A stretch of DNA of 64,000 nucleotides from contig JADJBC010000003.1 of assembly GCA_016703945.1 (NCBI GenBank), forward strand, positions 62,001 through 126,000, written 5' to 3'. The DNA comes from Candidatus Aalborgicola danicus (lineage in GTDB: Bacteria; Pseudomonadota; Gammaproteobacteria; Burkholderiales; Burkholderiaceae_C). Under the pieces are notes generated by a model. It did not search any database. It was given only the letters and a program-made list of their open reading frames with translations, and was not told where the DNA came from. Of this stretch, positions 6,823 to 14,392 are shown piece after piece. The translations under genes and the position numbers were made by a program. Within the stretch, counting starts at the first letter, position 1. Each line of letters opens with the position of its first letter.

Positions 6823-8333
6823 GGTGCAGGCAGTTCTTTGATAAAGTTTCTCTTGGCCTTGTACTCGGCGCGCAAGTATGCCAGCCATTGTGCGCGTGGC
6901 AGGGGTTCCATGCGTGCCGCGGCTTCTTTCACAATAGCCAATACCTCGGCATAGGGGCTTGAGGCATTGGGCATGGCTATCGCAAACACCCTGAGCAATA
7001 GTGGAACGGCGTCAGCGTTGTGGCGGGCGGGCAGTTTGCGCGCCAGTGTTTTCAGGAGTTCGGGCGAACAGCGGTGGGGTGGCTGCACCAAGGCCAGGGC
7101 GTCGTTCACGCGTTTCTCGGCTAGCAGCCAACCCACACGCGTTGACACATCGCGTTCCCCAGCAGGGCGGGCCTGTCGACTCCACGAGGGTGATGCGCGA
7201 GCCTTCAATTCTCGTGCCTCGGCCCAAGCGAACAGCTCGGCGCGGTAGGCTATTGGATCACGCCCCGCGTTCTTGGCAGCGGTCAGCACCGCGCGGTAAT
7301 GTTCTACATCCGGAATTTTTTCAAACTGGCGACGGCGAATCAGCAAAGCCTCTTCGGACATACCGTCGCGCTCGTAGCAGCGCAACACATCTTGTTCCAC
7401 GCGCCAATCATCAGGGAATTTCTTGTAGGCCAACTGGGCATGCTCCATGGCTTCGCGCAGCTTGCCATGTTTTTCGCAGCAGGCCACCAAGTTGCAGAAC
7501 TCGTGCGCTTGTTCTGCGCTGGTGCGCATGGCCTCTATCAACGCCGAGGGATCACCCTCTCGCTCCAAACAGTCCAGGTAGCGGCGCCGCATTTTTTCAC
7601 GCTCGGGGTCGTAACGGTCGGCAATTGGCACACTCGCCGTTATTCGGTTGCGGCTTGCTACGGCTTTGCCAGTGGTTGGCGCAGTAGTGGCTGCGCGGTG
7701 CCGCGCCATCCAATCCTGCCAATCCTTGCTCGCGCGCTTGGCGAATTGCGTTTGTACGGCAGGACCGGCCGCGTCGATCACAGTGCGCTCGCTCCACAGC
7801 CCCCACGGGTCGGCCTGTTGCAGAGAGAACCAGCGGTCCAACCACGCGGCTTCCGGTGGTTGGGCTTTCAGAGCGTCCAACATCAGGTCCATGACGCGCT
7901 GCATCAAGTCGCCAATATCGCCGTCAGAGTCGTCGGCGTCCTCTGCCACCTCGAACAGGCACCGCAAGGTGTGGTCGCACATGTCGCGCAGCCGGGCGGG
8001 GTCTTTCTTTAACCACGGTTCCAACAAGGGCAGCACTTTCTCCGCCCGATGGACATAAGAGGCGCACTCGCGCCGGTCCAGGAAATCGCGACGGCTGTGC
8101 AACAGCTCGGTAATAGCCTCGATCAACGCTTTGGGGTTGTCTCGGGCTTGGTCCTGCGCCGCCCAGGCCTTCAGATCAGACATCAAGTCGCCATCCGCCT
8201 CGGCCCAGTCCCACAGGCGTTGTGCCAAATCGATAGCACTTTGTTTTTCTACAAAGTCTTGCAGAGATGTTTGGCCACTAGCCCTCGTGGATATTGCGCG
8301 AGGCGCTATTAATTTTGATTTTTTTGAGGCCAT
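6819..8333 (-). CDS. Helical-repeat protein of unknown function, coupled to purC
   Basis: The 504-residue product is mostly alpha-helical with alternating charged and hydrophobic stretches, and short TPR-like units such as ALIEAMRTSAEQAHEFCNLV, LREAMEHAQLAYKKFPDDW and EEALLIRRRQFEKI in the second half. There is no signal peptide or membrane segment, so it should be cytosolic. I recognise no named family. Residues 5-21 (KLIAPRAISTRASGQ) are encoded by dispersed repeat copy B, so the N-terminus was probably replaced or extended by repeat insertion. A later native start cannot be excluded. The stop overlaps the purC ATG, which places it in an operon with purC. Confidence 0.65.
   Translation of the reverse strand: MASKKSKLIAPRAISTRASGQTSLQDFVEKQSAIDLAQRLWDWAEADGDLMSDLKAWAAQDQARDNPKALIEAITELLHSRRDFLDRRECASYVHRAEKVLPLLEPWLKKDPARLRDMCDHTLRCLFEVAEDADDSDGDIGDLMQRVMDLMLDALKAQPPEAAWLDRWFSLQQADPWGLWSERTVIDAAGPAVQTQFAKRASKDWQDWMARHRAATTAPTTGKAVASRNRITASVPIADRYDPEREKMRRRYLDCLEREGDPSALIEAMRTSAEQAHEFCNLVACCEKHGKLREAMEHAQLAYKKFPDDWRVEQDVLRCYERDGMSEEALLIRRRQFEKIPDVEHYRAVLTAAKNAGRDPIAYRAELFAWAEARELKARASPSWSRQARPAGERDVSTRVGWLLAEKRVNDALALVQPPHRCSPELLKTLARKLPARHNADAVPLLLRVFAIAMPNASSPYAEVLAIVKEAAARMEPLPRAQWLAYLRAEYKAKRNFIKELPAP
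8272..8322 (-). repeat. Dispersed repeat, copy B (encodes an N-terminus)
   Basis: On the minus strand: ATCAAAATTAATAGC, GCCTCGCGCAATAT, CCACGAGGGCTAGTGGCC. It is a near-complete copy. It lies inside the start of the helical-repeat gene, in frame, and encodes about 16 residues there. Confidence 0.75.
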
Positions 8334-8340
8334 GGCGACG

Positions 8341-8745
8341 CTAGGACCGTCCTACAAACCGCAGTAGCGGCGCTGCTGTTGCAATGTGTTCAAAGTCCCG
8401 ATCGGCGTGTAACAAGGGCTCGTCCGCTTCGATGGCGCAGGCGGCAATCAGGCAATCGTTGGGGCTGCGAATCGTCATGCCCGCCCAGCGGCAGCGGGCG
8501 TATAACATGGCCGCCTGGCGGGCGGTTTCGTGGGAATCGTCTGGCGCAAACGAGGGCACTTTATCCAGCTCCGCCTGCAGGCTGACGAAGTGCCGAGCAC
8601 TACTCGCGCCCTGCAAGATCTCTTGGTAGACGACGTAAGGCATCAACAAGGGTTCGCCCTGGCGCAAGGCCTGTTCCAGTCGCCGACCGACTTCAGACGC
8701 GGGACCGCGCAGCATATCGATCCAAGCCGACGAATCCGCGATCAT
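8341..8745 (-). CDS. vapC: VapC-type PIN-domain toxin ribonuclease
   Basis: The 134-residue product is a PIN domain. The acidic metal-binding residues are in place: Asp4 (MIADSSAWID), Glu42 (VVYQEIL), Asp97 (SPNDCLIAA) and Asp115/Asp117 (LLHADRDF). VapC toxins cleave RNA, usually tRNA, when free of VapB. The ATG overlaps the stop of the antitoxin gene (ATGA), giving the usual coupled antitoxin-toxin order on the minus strand. It ends 7 bp before the helical-repeat gene, so read-through into the purC operon is possible. Confidence 0.9.
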   Translation of the reverse strand: MIADSSAWIDMLRGPASEVGRRLEQALRQGEPLLMPYVVYQEILQGASSARHFVSLQAELDKVPSFAPDDSHETARQAAMLYARCRWAGMTIRSPNDCLIAACAIEADEPLLHADRDFEHIATAAPLLRFVGRS

Positions 8746-9035
8746 CGCGCACGTTTGACCGCAGGTCGAATGGTCTTGGTAGTGGTTCTTTTGCCAACAG
8801 CATACGGTGCGACGGGCTCGGCCACATGAGCTACCTCTTGGAACAAGGCTTTAGGGTCATAGTCTTCAGCAATGGCGCCAGTTCCGACCAAAGACAGCAG
8901 TCCGGAATAGTCTGGTTTACGGACAAACGCACGCAGAGCCGCTTCGACAGCGGCTTTCTTGGTTTTGACGCCGGCACGCGCCATGGCCTGCGCCACCAGC
9001 TCGTCATCCAACACAATATTGGTTCGGGTACCCAT
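8742..9035 (-). CDS. vapB: VapB-type antitoxin
   Basis: The 97-residue protein starts with a ribbon-helix-helix type DNA-binding segment (MGTRTNIVLDDELVAQAMARAGVKTKKAAVEAALRAFV, residues 1-38), as in VapB antitoxins of the type II family. Its C-terminal tail is basic and would bind the VapC toxin. The chosen ATG at 9035 has an SD (GAAGG) 8-12 bases upstream; a GTG three codons earlier is inside the operator. The start abuts a perfect inverted repeat that is the likely binding site for the VapBC complex. Confidence 0.85.
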   Translation of the reverse strand: MGTRTNIVLDDELVAQAMARAGVKTKKAAVEAALRAFVRKPDYSGLLSLVGTGAIAEDYDPKALFQEVAHVAEPVAPYAVGKRTTTKTIRPAVKRAR

Positions 9036-9060
9036 GCTATACACCTTCGATGTGTATAGC
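9036..9060 (-). promoter_or_regulatory. vapBC operator (perfect inverted repeat)
   Basis: GCTATACAC (9036-9044) and GTGTATAGC (9052-9060) form a perfect 9-bp inverted repeat with a 7-base spacer. It sits directly against the vapB start codon. On the coding strand the spacer and inner arm contain GAAGGTG, which is also the vapB Shine-Dalgarno. Binding of the complex should therefore block transcription, and the same bases serve translation. Confidence 0.75.
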
Positions 9061-9083
9061 GATTATGCCACTGACGCGTGTTT

Positions 9084-10148
9084 TTACTGAACCACTTGCG
9101 CCAGTTCACCACGGGCATATTGCCCCGCCACCACAGCCAGGCTGTTGCCCTTGATCCTGGCGCCCTGGCCTTCGCAGCCAAACTCGATATAGCGCTGTTT
9201 GCAGATGCCCTTGGCGGCTTCGCGGGCGGGTTTGAGCCAGTCGCGGGCGTCGAACTTCTCGGGGTTCTCGAACATGAACTTGCGCACTGCGGCGGTCATG
9301 GCCAGGCGGATGTCGGTGTCGATGTTGATCTTGCGCACGCCGAACTGGATGGCTTTCTGGATTTCTTCCACCGGTACGCCGTAGGTCTCTTTCATCTTGC
9401 CGCCATACTGGTTGATGATGGCCAGCAAATCTTGCGGCACGCTGCTCGAACCATGCATCACCAGGTGGGTGTTGGGCAGGCGTTTGTTGATCTCGATGAC
9501 ACGGTCAATGGCCAGGATGTCGCCCGTGGGCTTGCGCGTGAACTTGTAGGCACCGTGGCTGGTGCCAATGGCAATGGCCAGTGCGTCCAGTTGGGTGCGT
9601 TTGACGAAATCGGCGGCCTGCTCGGGGTTGGTCAGCAGCTGCTCGCGGGTCATGGTGTCGTCGGTGCCGTGGCCGTCTTCCTTGTCGCCCTTCATGGTTT
9701 CCAGACTGCCCAGACAACCCAGCTCGCCTTCCACCGTCACGCCGGTGGCATGGGCCATTTCCACCACTTTGCGGGTGACCTCCACGTTGTACTCATAACT
9801 GGCGATGGTCTTGCCGTCGCCTTCTAGGCTGCCGTCCATCATCACCGAGCTGAATCCCAGGTTGATGGCACCCTGGCAGATTTCCGGGCTCTGGCCGTGG
9901 TCCTGGTGCATCACCAGAGGAATATGGGGGTAGGCCTCAATGGCAGCCTGGATCAAATGCTTGATGAAGGCTTCTCCAGCGTACTTGCGGGCTCCGGCGC
10001 TGGCCTGCAGGATGACGGGAGCGCCTACTTCCTTGGCGGCCTCCATGACCGCCTGCACCTGCTCCAAATTGTTGACATTGAAAGCCGGGATGCCGTAGCC
10101 ATTGGCGGCGGCGTGGTCCAGAAGTTCGCGCATTGAAACAAGTGCCAT
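9084..10148 (-). CDS. fba: Class II fructose-bisphosphate aldolase
   Basis: The 354-residue zinc enzyme splits fructose-1,6-bisphosphate into DHAP and glyceraldehyde-3-phosphate in glycolysis and runs in reverse in gluconeogenesis and the Calvin cycle. Family signatures are clear: LVMHQDHGQ (catalytic Asp and zinc His), the SVMMDGSLEGD stretch, VEGELGCLGSLE, AIAIGTSHGAYK (zinc His) and NIDTDIRLA. This is the subclass with an insert KGDKEDGHGTDD common in beta- and alphaproteobacteria. The start MALVSMRELL is preceded by AAGGAAATCTC. The frame is open 22 codons further up without support. pyk lies close by on the same strand, separated by a gene on the opposite strand. Confidence 0.95.
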   Translation of the reverse strand: MALVSMRELLDHAAANGYGIPAFNVNNLEQVQAVMEAAKEVGAPVILQASAGARKYAGEAFIKHLIQAAIEAYPHIPLVMHQDHGQSPEICQGAINLGFSSVMMDGSLEGDGKTIASYEYNVEVTRKVVEMAHATGVTVEGELGCLGSLETMKGDKEDGHGTDDTMTREQLLTNPEQAADFVKRTQLDALAIAIGTSHGAYKFTRKPTGDILAIDRVIEINKRLPNTHLVMHGSSSVPQDLLAIINQYGGKMKETYGVPVEEIQKAIQFGVRKINIDTDIRLAMTAAVRKFMFENPEKFDARDWLKPAREAAKGICKQRYIEFGCEGQGARIKGNSLAVVAGQYARGELAQVVQ

Positions 10149-10300
10149 GAGATTTCCTTGGGAAGTTGGTAACCGGTTTGTAACTGTCTCTAATTTTAGC
10201 GCCCAGGCTTTCATCAGACTGAATCACACATGCAGCGAAATTAAGCCCCGCTTAATGTTGGCTCATCACAATAGACCTGCCACTCACCTACAGGTCACCC

Positions 10301-10654
10301 ATGAAACGCAAGATCATCCTATTCGCTTGCTGCTTTGCCATGCTGCCCTTGCACGGCCAGGCGCAGTCCAGCAGCACCAAAGCCAGTCGGCAGGCCAGTT
10401 CAGCGCCCACCGAGTCAGCGCCCTACGTTCGGGAAGGAAGCGGCACCGTTTGCACAACGGCGCCACGCGTTGACTGGCTTCCCGAAGATGAAATGCGCCT
10501 GTTGGCCGAGCACCGGGGCTATCGCATCAAGACGTTCAAGGTTGCCAACAACAGCTGTTATGAGATTTATGGCTTTGATCGCACGGGCCAGATCGTAGAG
10601 GCCTACTTCAACCCGGTCACGGCTCGCCTGGTACGCCAAAACATTGCGCGCTGA
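10301..10654 (+). CDS. Small exported PepSY-like protein
   Basis: The 117-residue protein has a signal peptide (MKRKIILFACCFAMLPLHGQAQ, about 1-22), a low-complexity Ser/Ala linker, and a C-terminal stretch with a short PepSY-like pattern (HRGYRIKTFKV...CYEIYGFDRTGQIVEAYFNPVTARLV). PepSY domains of this kind occur in small periplasmic proteins that bind or inhibit proteases or act in signalling; here the role is unknown. Two cysteines flank the domain. It is a single gene on the plus strand between fba and pyk. The family call is moderate; the export signal is clear. Confidence 0.7.
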   Translation: MKRKIILFACCFAMLPLHGQAQSSSTKASRQASSAPTESAPYVREGSGTVCTTAPRVDWLPEDEMRLLAEHRGYRIKTFKVANNSCYEIYGFDRTGQIVEAYFNPVTARLVRQNIAR

Positions 10655-10692
10655 AGCAACCCTGCACAGTCCGGGTCGGTATCCGCCTGGGG

Positions 10693-12126
10693 CTATTCCA
10701 CTTGGCAAATCTTCAGCATATTGGTCCCGCCCGGAGAACCCATAGGCTCGCCGCAGGTGATGGCGTACACGTCACCCTTTTGCACAATGCCACGTGACTT
10801 CAGGTGGTTTTCGGCTTCTCGCAATGCGGTATCGCGGTCAGCACTGGTATCTATGAACAAGGGATTCACATTGCGATAAAGCGTCATCTTTCGCTGACTG
10901 GCGACCTTGGAGGTCAGTGCGTAGATGGGAACCTGGATCAAGTGGCGGCTCATCCACAAGGCGGTCGAACCGCTGTCGGTCATGGCCACAATGGCCTTGG
11001 CGCCGAGGTGGTGGGCGGTGAACAACGCGCCCATGGCAATGGTCTGGTCGATGCGTTGAAACTTTTTGCCGGTAAAATCGGCCTCCAGCTCAAAGTCCTC
11101 ATGGCCCTCAGCCGCGTGGCAGATCTTGGCCATTTCCACGATGGTCTCCAGCGGGTACTTGCCGGCTGCGGTCTCGGCCGACAACATGACGGCGTCAGTT
11201 CCGTCCAGCACGGCATTGGCCACATCGCTGACCTCGGCACGGGTGGGCACCGGGTTGGTGATCATGGATTCCATCATTTGCGTGGCGGTGATGACCACAC
11301 GGTCATGCTCGCGGGCCAGCTTGATCATGCGTTTTTGTAGACCCGGCACGATGGCATTGCCGACCTCGACCGCCAAGTCGCCCCGGGCCACCATGATGCC
11401 ATCGCTGGCGAGCAGAATTTCCAGTAGTTTGGGAATGGCTTCGGCCCGCTCAATCTTGGCAATCAAACCGGGCTTGTGGTTGTAATCAGCCGCCGCCACG
11501 TTGCAGAGTTGGCGTGCCATTTCCATGTCGGTTGCGTTCTTGGGGAAGCTGACCGCCACGTAGTCGGCCTGGAAGCTCATCGCCGTGCGGATGTCGTCCA
11601 TGTCTTTGGCGGTGAGCGCGGGCGCCGACAGGCCGCCCCCTTGTTTGTTGATACCCTTGTTGTTGGACAACTCACCACCGAGTTTGACCGTGGTGTGTAT
11701 CGCCTCGCCTTTGACGGCGTCCACGGTGATGACAATCAGGCCGTCGTTGAGTAATAGCACGTCACCAGCCTTGACCTCACGCGGCAAGGCCTTGTAGTCC
11801 AGACCCACAGCGTCGATATCACCCAGCTCGGTGCGGGCGGCGTCCAGCACAAATTTCTGGCCAGGCTCCAAAAAGACCTTGCCTTCAGCGAATTTGCCGA
11901 CGCGGATCTTGGGGCCTTGCAGGTCTGCCATGATGGCCACCTCACGTCCGGCGCGCTGGGCTGCTTCACGCACCAGGCGGGCACGGTCGATGTGGTCTTG
12001 CGCCTTGCCGTGGCTGAAGTTCAGCCGCACGACATTGACGCCAGCTCGAATCATTTGCTCCAGCAGTGCAGGGTCACTGGAGGCGGGGCCAAGGGTGGCA
12101 ACAATCTTGGTGGCGCGACGTAACAT
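10693..12126 (-). CDS. pyk: Pyruvate kinase
   Basis: The 477-residue enzyme transfers phosphate from phosphoenolpyruvate to ADP, the last step of glycolysis. Visible motifs are VRLNFSHGKAQDH (active site Arg and Asn), MADLQGPKIRVGKF, the catalytic MVARGDLAVEVG block, ITATQMMESMITNPVPTRAEVSDVANAVLDGTDAVMLSAETAAGKYP spread over the barrel, and a normal C-terminal domain. Length is the family norm. The start has a good SD (GAGGAGA, 7-8 bases upstream). Confidence 0.96.
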   Translation of the reverse strand: MLRRATKIVATLGPASSDPALLEQMIRAGVNVVRLNFSHGKAQDHIDRARLVREAAQRAGREVAIMADLQGPKIRVGKFAEGKVFLEPGQKFVLDAARTELGDIDAVGLDYKALPREVKAGDVLLLNDGLIVITVDAVKGEAIHTTVKLGGELSNNKGINKQGGGLSAPALTAKDMDDIRTAMSFQADYVAVSFPKNATDMEMARQLCNVAAADYNHKPGLIAKIERAEAIPKLLEILLASDGIMVARGDLAVEVGNAIVPGLQKRMIKLAREHDRVVITATQMMESMITNPVPTRAEVSDVANAVLDGTDAVMLSAETAAGKYPLETIVEMAKICHAAEGHEDFELEADFTGKKFQRIDQTIAMGALFTAHHLGAKAIVAMTDSGSTALWMSRHLIQVPIYALTSKVASQRKMTLYRNVNPLFIDTSADRDTALREAENHLKSRGIVQKGDVYAITCGEPMGSPGGTNMLKICQVE

Positions 12127-12352
12127 GAAACGGTCTCCTCTAGTGTGTCGGTCATTTTCACACGGATCACGGCCGCAAACGGTTACCAGGGACCATCAAG
12201 TTGCCAAGGTTCAAAGGTCAAGGCGTCGGTATCCCTGCTTGACATGCGCCTGCCATCCGGGGGCGTACATGACCATCTATTGTGTTGGCACGGTCGAAAG
12301 CTGTGGTTCAATGGAGCGTTCGATCCAACCATCGGGACCATCCATTCGAGCC

Positions 12353-13318
12353 ATGAACTTGTCCGACAATCCTGTGGATATGCTGCTGGACAGCTCCCAT
12401 GGCAAGCCGAAGTTGCTGGTGGTAGATGACCAAGCCATCAACATCCAGGTCATGCACCAGGTGTTTGGCGGCGACTATCAGGTGTTTATGGCCACCAGCG
12501 GAGCACAGGCGTTAGCCCTTTGCAAGACCAATCCGCCTGATCTGGTGCTGCTAGACATCGTGATGCCCGGTATGGACGGCTTCGAAGTGTGTACCCAGCT
12601 CAAGGCCGATGAGACCACTGACCATATTCCCGTTATCTTTGTCACGGCGCACACCGATCCCGCGCAGGAAACGCATGGATTGAGTTTGGGAGCCGTGGAT
12701 TTCATTGCCAAGCCTGTCAATCCGGCTGTGGTGCGTGCGCGGGTCAAAACCCACCTCACGTTGAAGTTTCAATCGGATTTGCTGCGCAAACTGGTGTTTC
12801 TGGACGGCCTCACCGGGGTGTTCAATCGCCGTTATTTTGACCAGCAACTGCCTGTGGAATGGGCGCGTGCGGCACGCAGTTTCTCGCCCCTGTCAGTCAT
12901 CATGATTGACGTTGACTATTTCAAGGCTTTTAACGACCGTTACGGTCATCAGGCCGGTGATGACTGCCTGCGCCAGATTGCGGCAACCCTTAAAAGGGGC
13001 CTGAAACGACCGGCCGATTTGGTGGCGCGTTACGGTGGCGAAGAGTTTGCGTGCATCCTGCCCGATACCGCGAATGATGATGCTTTGGCCTTGGCTGCGG
13101 AGCTGGAGCACACGGTTCGCGACCTCAAGATCCCCCATGCGGCTTCGTCGCTGGCGCGGGTGGTGACGGTGAGTGTGGGGTTGGCAACACGAACCGTGGA
13201 TTCCGTTGGTGATGCGTTAGCCCTGCTTGGGCTGGCAGATGCCCAGCTTTACGACGCCAAGCAAAGTGGGCGTGGACGGGTGTGTGGCGCGCAGTTGGGC
13301 GTCTGGAGCAAGATATGA
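12353..13318 (+). CDS. Response regulator with diguanylate cyclase output (REC-GGDEF)
   Basis: The 321-residue protein has an N-terminal receiver domain (residues ~18-135) with the phospho-acceptor Asp in LLDIVMPGMDGFEV and the conserved Lys in VDFIAKPVNP. A GGDEF domain follows (residues ~150-315) with the active RYGGEEF signature. An RxxD inhibitory site (RPAD) sits exactly five residues before GGEEF, so product inhibition by c-di-GMP is likely. It should make c-di-GMP when phosphorylated. No partner kinase is adjacent. The start MNLSDN is chosen at the first Met close to the receiver; an in-frame ATG at 12311 would add 14 residues, and neither has a strong SD. Confidence 0.88.
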   Translation: MNLSDNPVDMLLDSSHGKPKLLVVDDQAINIQVMHQVFGGDYQVFMATSGAQALALCKTNPPDLVLLDIVMPGMDGFEVCTQLKADETTDHIPVIFVTAHTDPAQETHGLSLGAVDFIAKPVNPAVVRARVKTHLTLKFQSDLLRKLVFLDGLTGVFNRRYFDQQLPVEWARAARSFSPLSVIMIDVDYFKAFNDRYGHQAGDDCLRQIAATLKRGLKRPADLVARYGGEEFACILPDTANDDALALAAELEHTVRDLKIPHAASSLARVVTVSVGLATRTVDSVGDALALLGLADAQLYDAKQSGRGRVCGAQLGVWSKI

Positions 13319-13702
13319 GCCGCGTGGGCGGTTGCGGGGAAAACGCTGCGTCAAAGACAATAAGAGGCCCGAGCCCATATCCTATAGGCGTAAACAGCTA
13401 TCAAATTTGTAGCAAGTCGTACGACAACAAAGCCATGTTCGCGAAATTGGCGGGGCTGTCGCGGCGTCAACCACTCGCTTACTCCTGATAGCGATAGATC
13501 CGGATCTTCTTCTCAACGCATGCGTCGCCAACGCGTGCGGCGCAAAGGCATTTCAGCGCGGCGCACCACAGCACCTGTTAAACGCCGACAATCGCCGATA
13601 CCCCTACGGGGAGTCTGTTGCCGCCAACGGCAGCGGTCTTGACCACCAAACCATGCGAATCACCAATGGGCTTGTGCTGTTGCCCCAACTTTGGAAAGCA
13701 CG
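13319..13702. other. Intergenic stretch with repeat copy C; no clear gene
   Basis: About 384 bp between the GGDEF gene and the methyltransferase gene. It holds repeat copy C. It also has a 40-codon frame (13520-13642) for a very basic peptide (MRRQRVRRKGISARRTT start) that lacks an SD, and a small CCCCTACGGGG hairpin near 13600. I see no RNA gene or riboswitch I can name. Confidence 0.4.
13364..13415 (-). repeat. Dispersed repeat, copy C (diverged)
   Basis: Minus strand reads GCTACAAATTTGATAGC, GTTTACGCCTATAGG, then ATATGGGCTCGGGCC. The palindromic head is intact and the tail is degraded (ATGGGCT for ACGAGGGCT). Confidence 0.55.
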
Positions 13703-14323
13703 ATGTCTGAATCCTGGTACGAGCGCCATCTTTTGCCTTACGTGCTGGATCTCGCATGCAGTGCCTCGCCGATCCGCAGGCAACGGATGAAGCTGGTCCC
13801 TCAGGCTGAGGGCCGGGTACTGGAAGTTGGCATCGGGACCGGGTTGAATCTGCCTTTTTATGACCGGTCACGGGTTCGACAGATTGTGGGCGTCGATCCG
13901 GGATTGCAACTGCACCGACTGGCCCTCAAACGCGGTCAGAAGGCCGGGCTCGACGTCACACTCATCGGTCTGTCAGCGGAATGCCTGCCGGTGGGGGACG
14001 CAAGCTTTGACACCGTGGTCTGCACTTACACGCTGTGTACCATTGCAGACCCGGTGGCAGCGCTCAGGGAAATGCGTCGCGCGTTGAAGCCGGGTGGCAA
14101 GCTCCTGTTTTCGGAACACGGCAAATCGCCAGACGCCAATGTGCTGGCGTGGCAAACCCGTCTGCAGCCCTATTGGACCAAAGTGGCTGGTGGCTGCAAG
14201 CTGAACCGGGACATTCCCGCTTTGCTTGAAGCCGCCGGCTTCCATCCCAACGCGGAGTCACTCTACTTGCCCGGACCGAAGATAATGTCCTACCACTACT
14301 GGGGCGCTGCCGTGGCGTTGTGA
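13703..14323 (+). CDS. Class I SAM-dependent methyltransferase
   Basis: The 206-residue protein has the class I methyltransferase fold: motif I VLEVGIGTGLNLPFY (residues ~39-53), acidic motif II end GVDPG, SAECLPVGDASFDTVVCTYTLCTI (motifs post-I and II) and ALREMRRALKPGGKLLFSEHG (motif III). The pattern resembles small UbiE/COQ5-like or thiol-ether type methyltransferases of about 200 residues. The substrate is unknown; residues after the core (LQPYWTKVAGGCKLNRD) resemble phosphatidylethanolamine N-methyltransferase-like homologues but do not decide it. Start ATG has GGAAAG five bases upstream. It stands alone. Confidence 0.85.
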   Translation: MSESWYERHLLPYVLDLACSASPIRRQRMKLVPQAEGRVLEVGIGTGLNLPFYDRSRVRQIVGVDPGLQLHRLALKRGQKAGLDVTLIGLSAECLPVGDASFDTVVCTYTLCTIADPVAALREMRRALKPGGKLLFSEHGKSPDANVLAWQTRLQPYWTKVAGGCKLNRDIPALLEAAGFHPNAESLYLPGPKIMSYHYWGAAVAL

Positions 14324-14392
14324 ATGGCAGGCAGTTAGCGTCATTGGGCTTCGAGCAGCTGCAGCAACCCGCGGCCAATGCGAAAGGAATGT

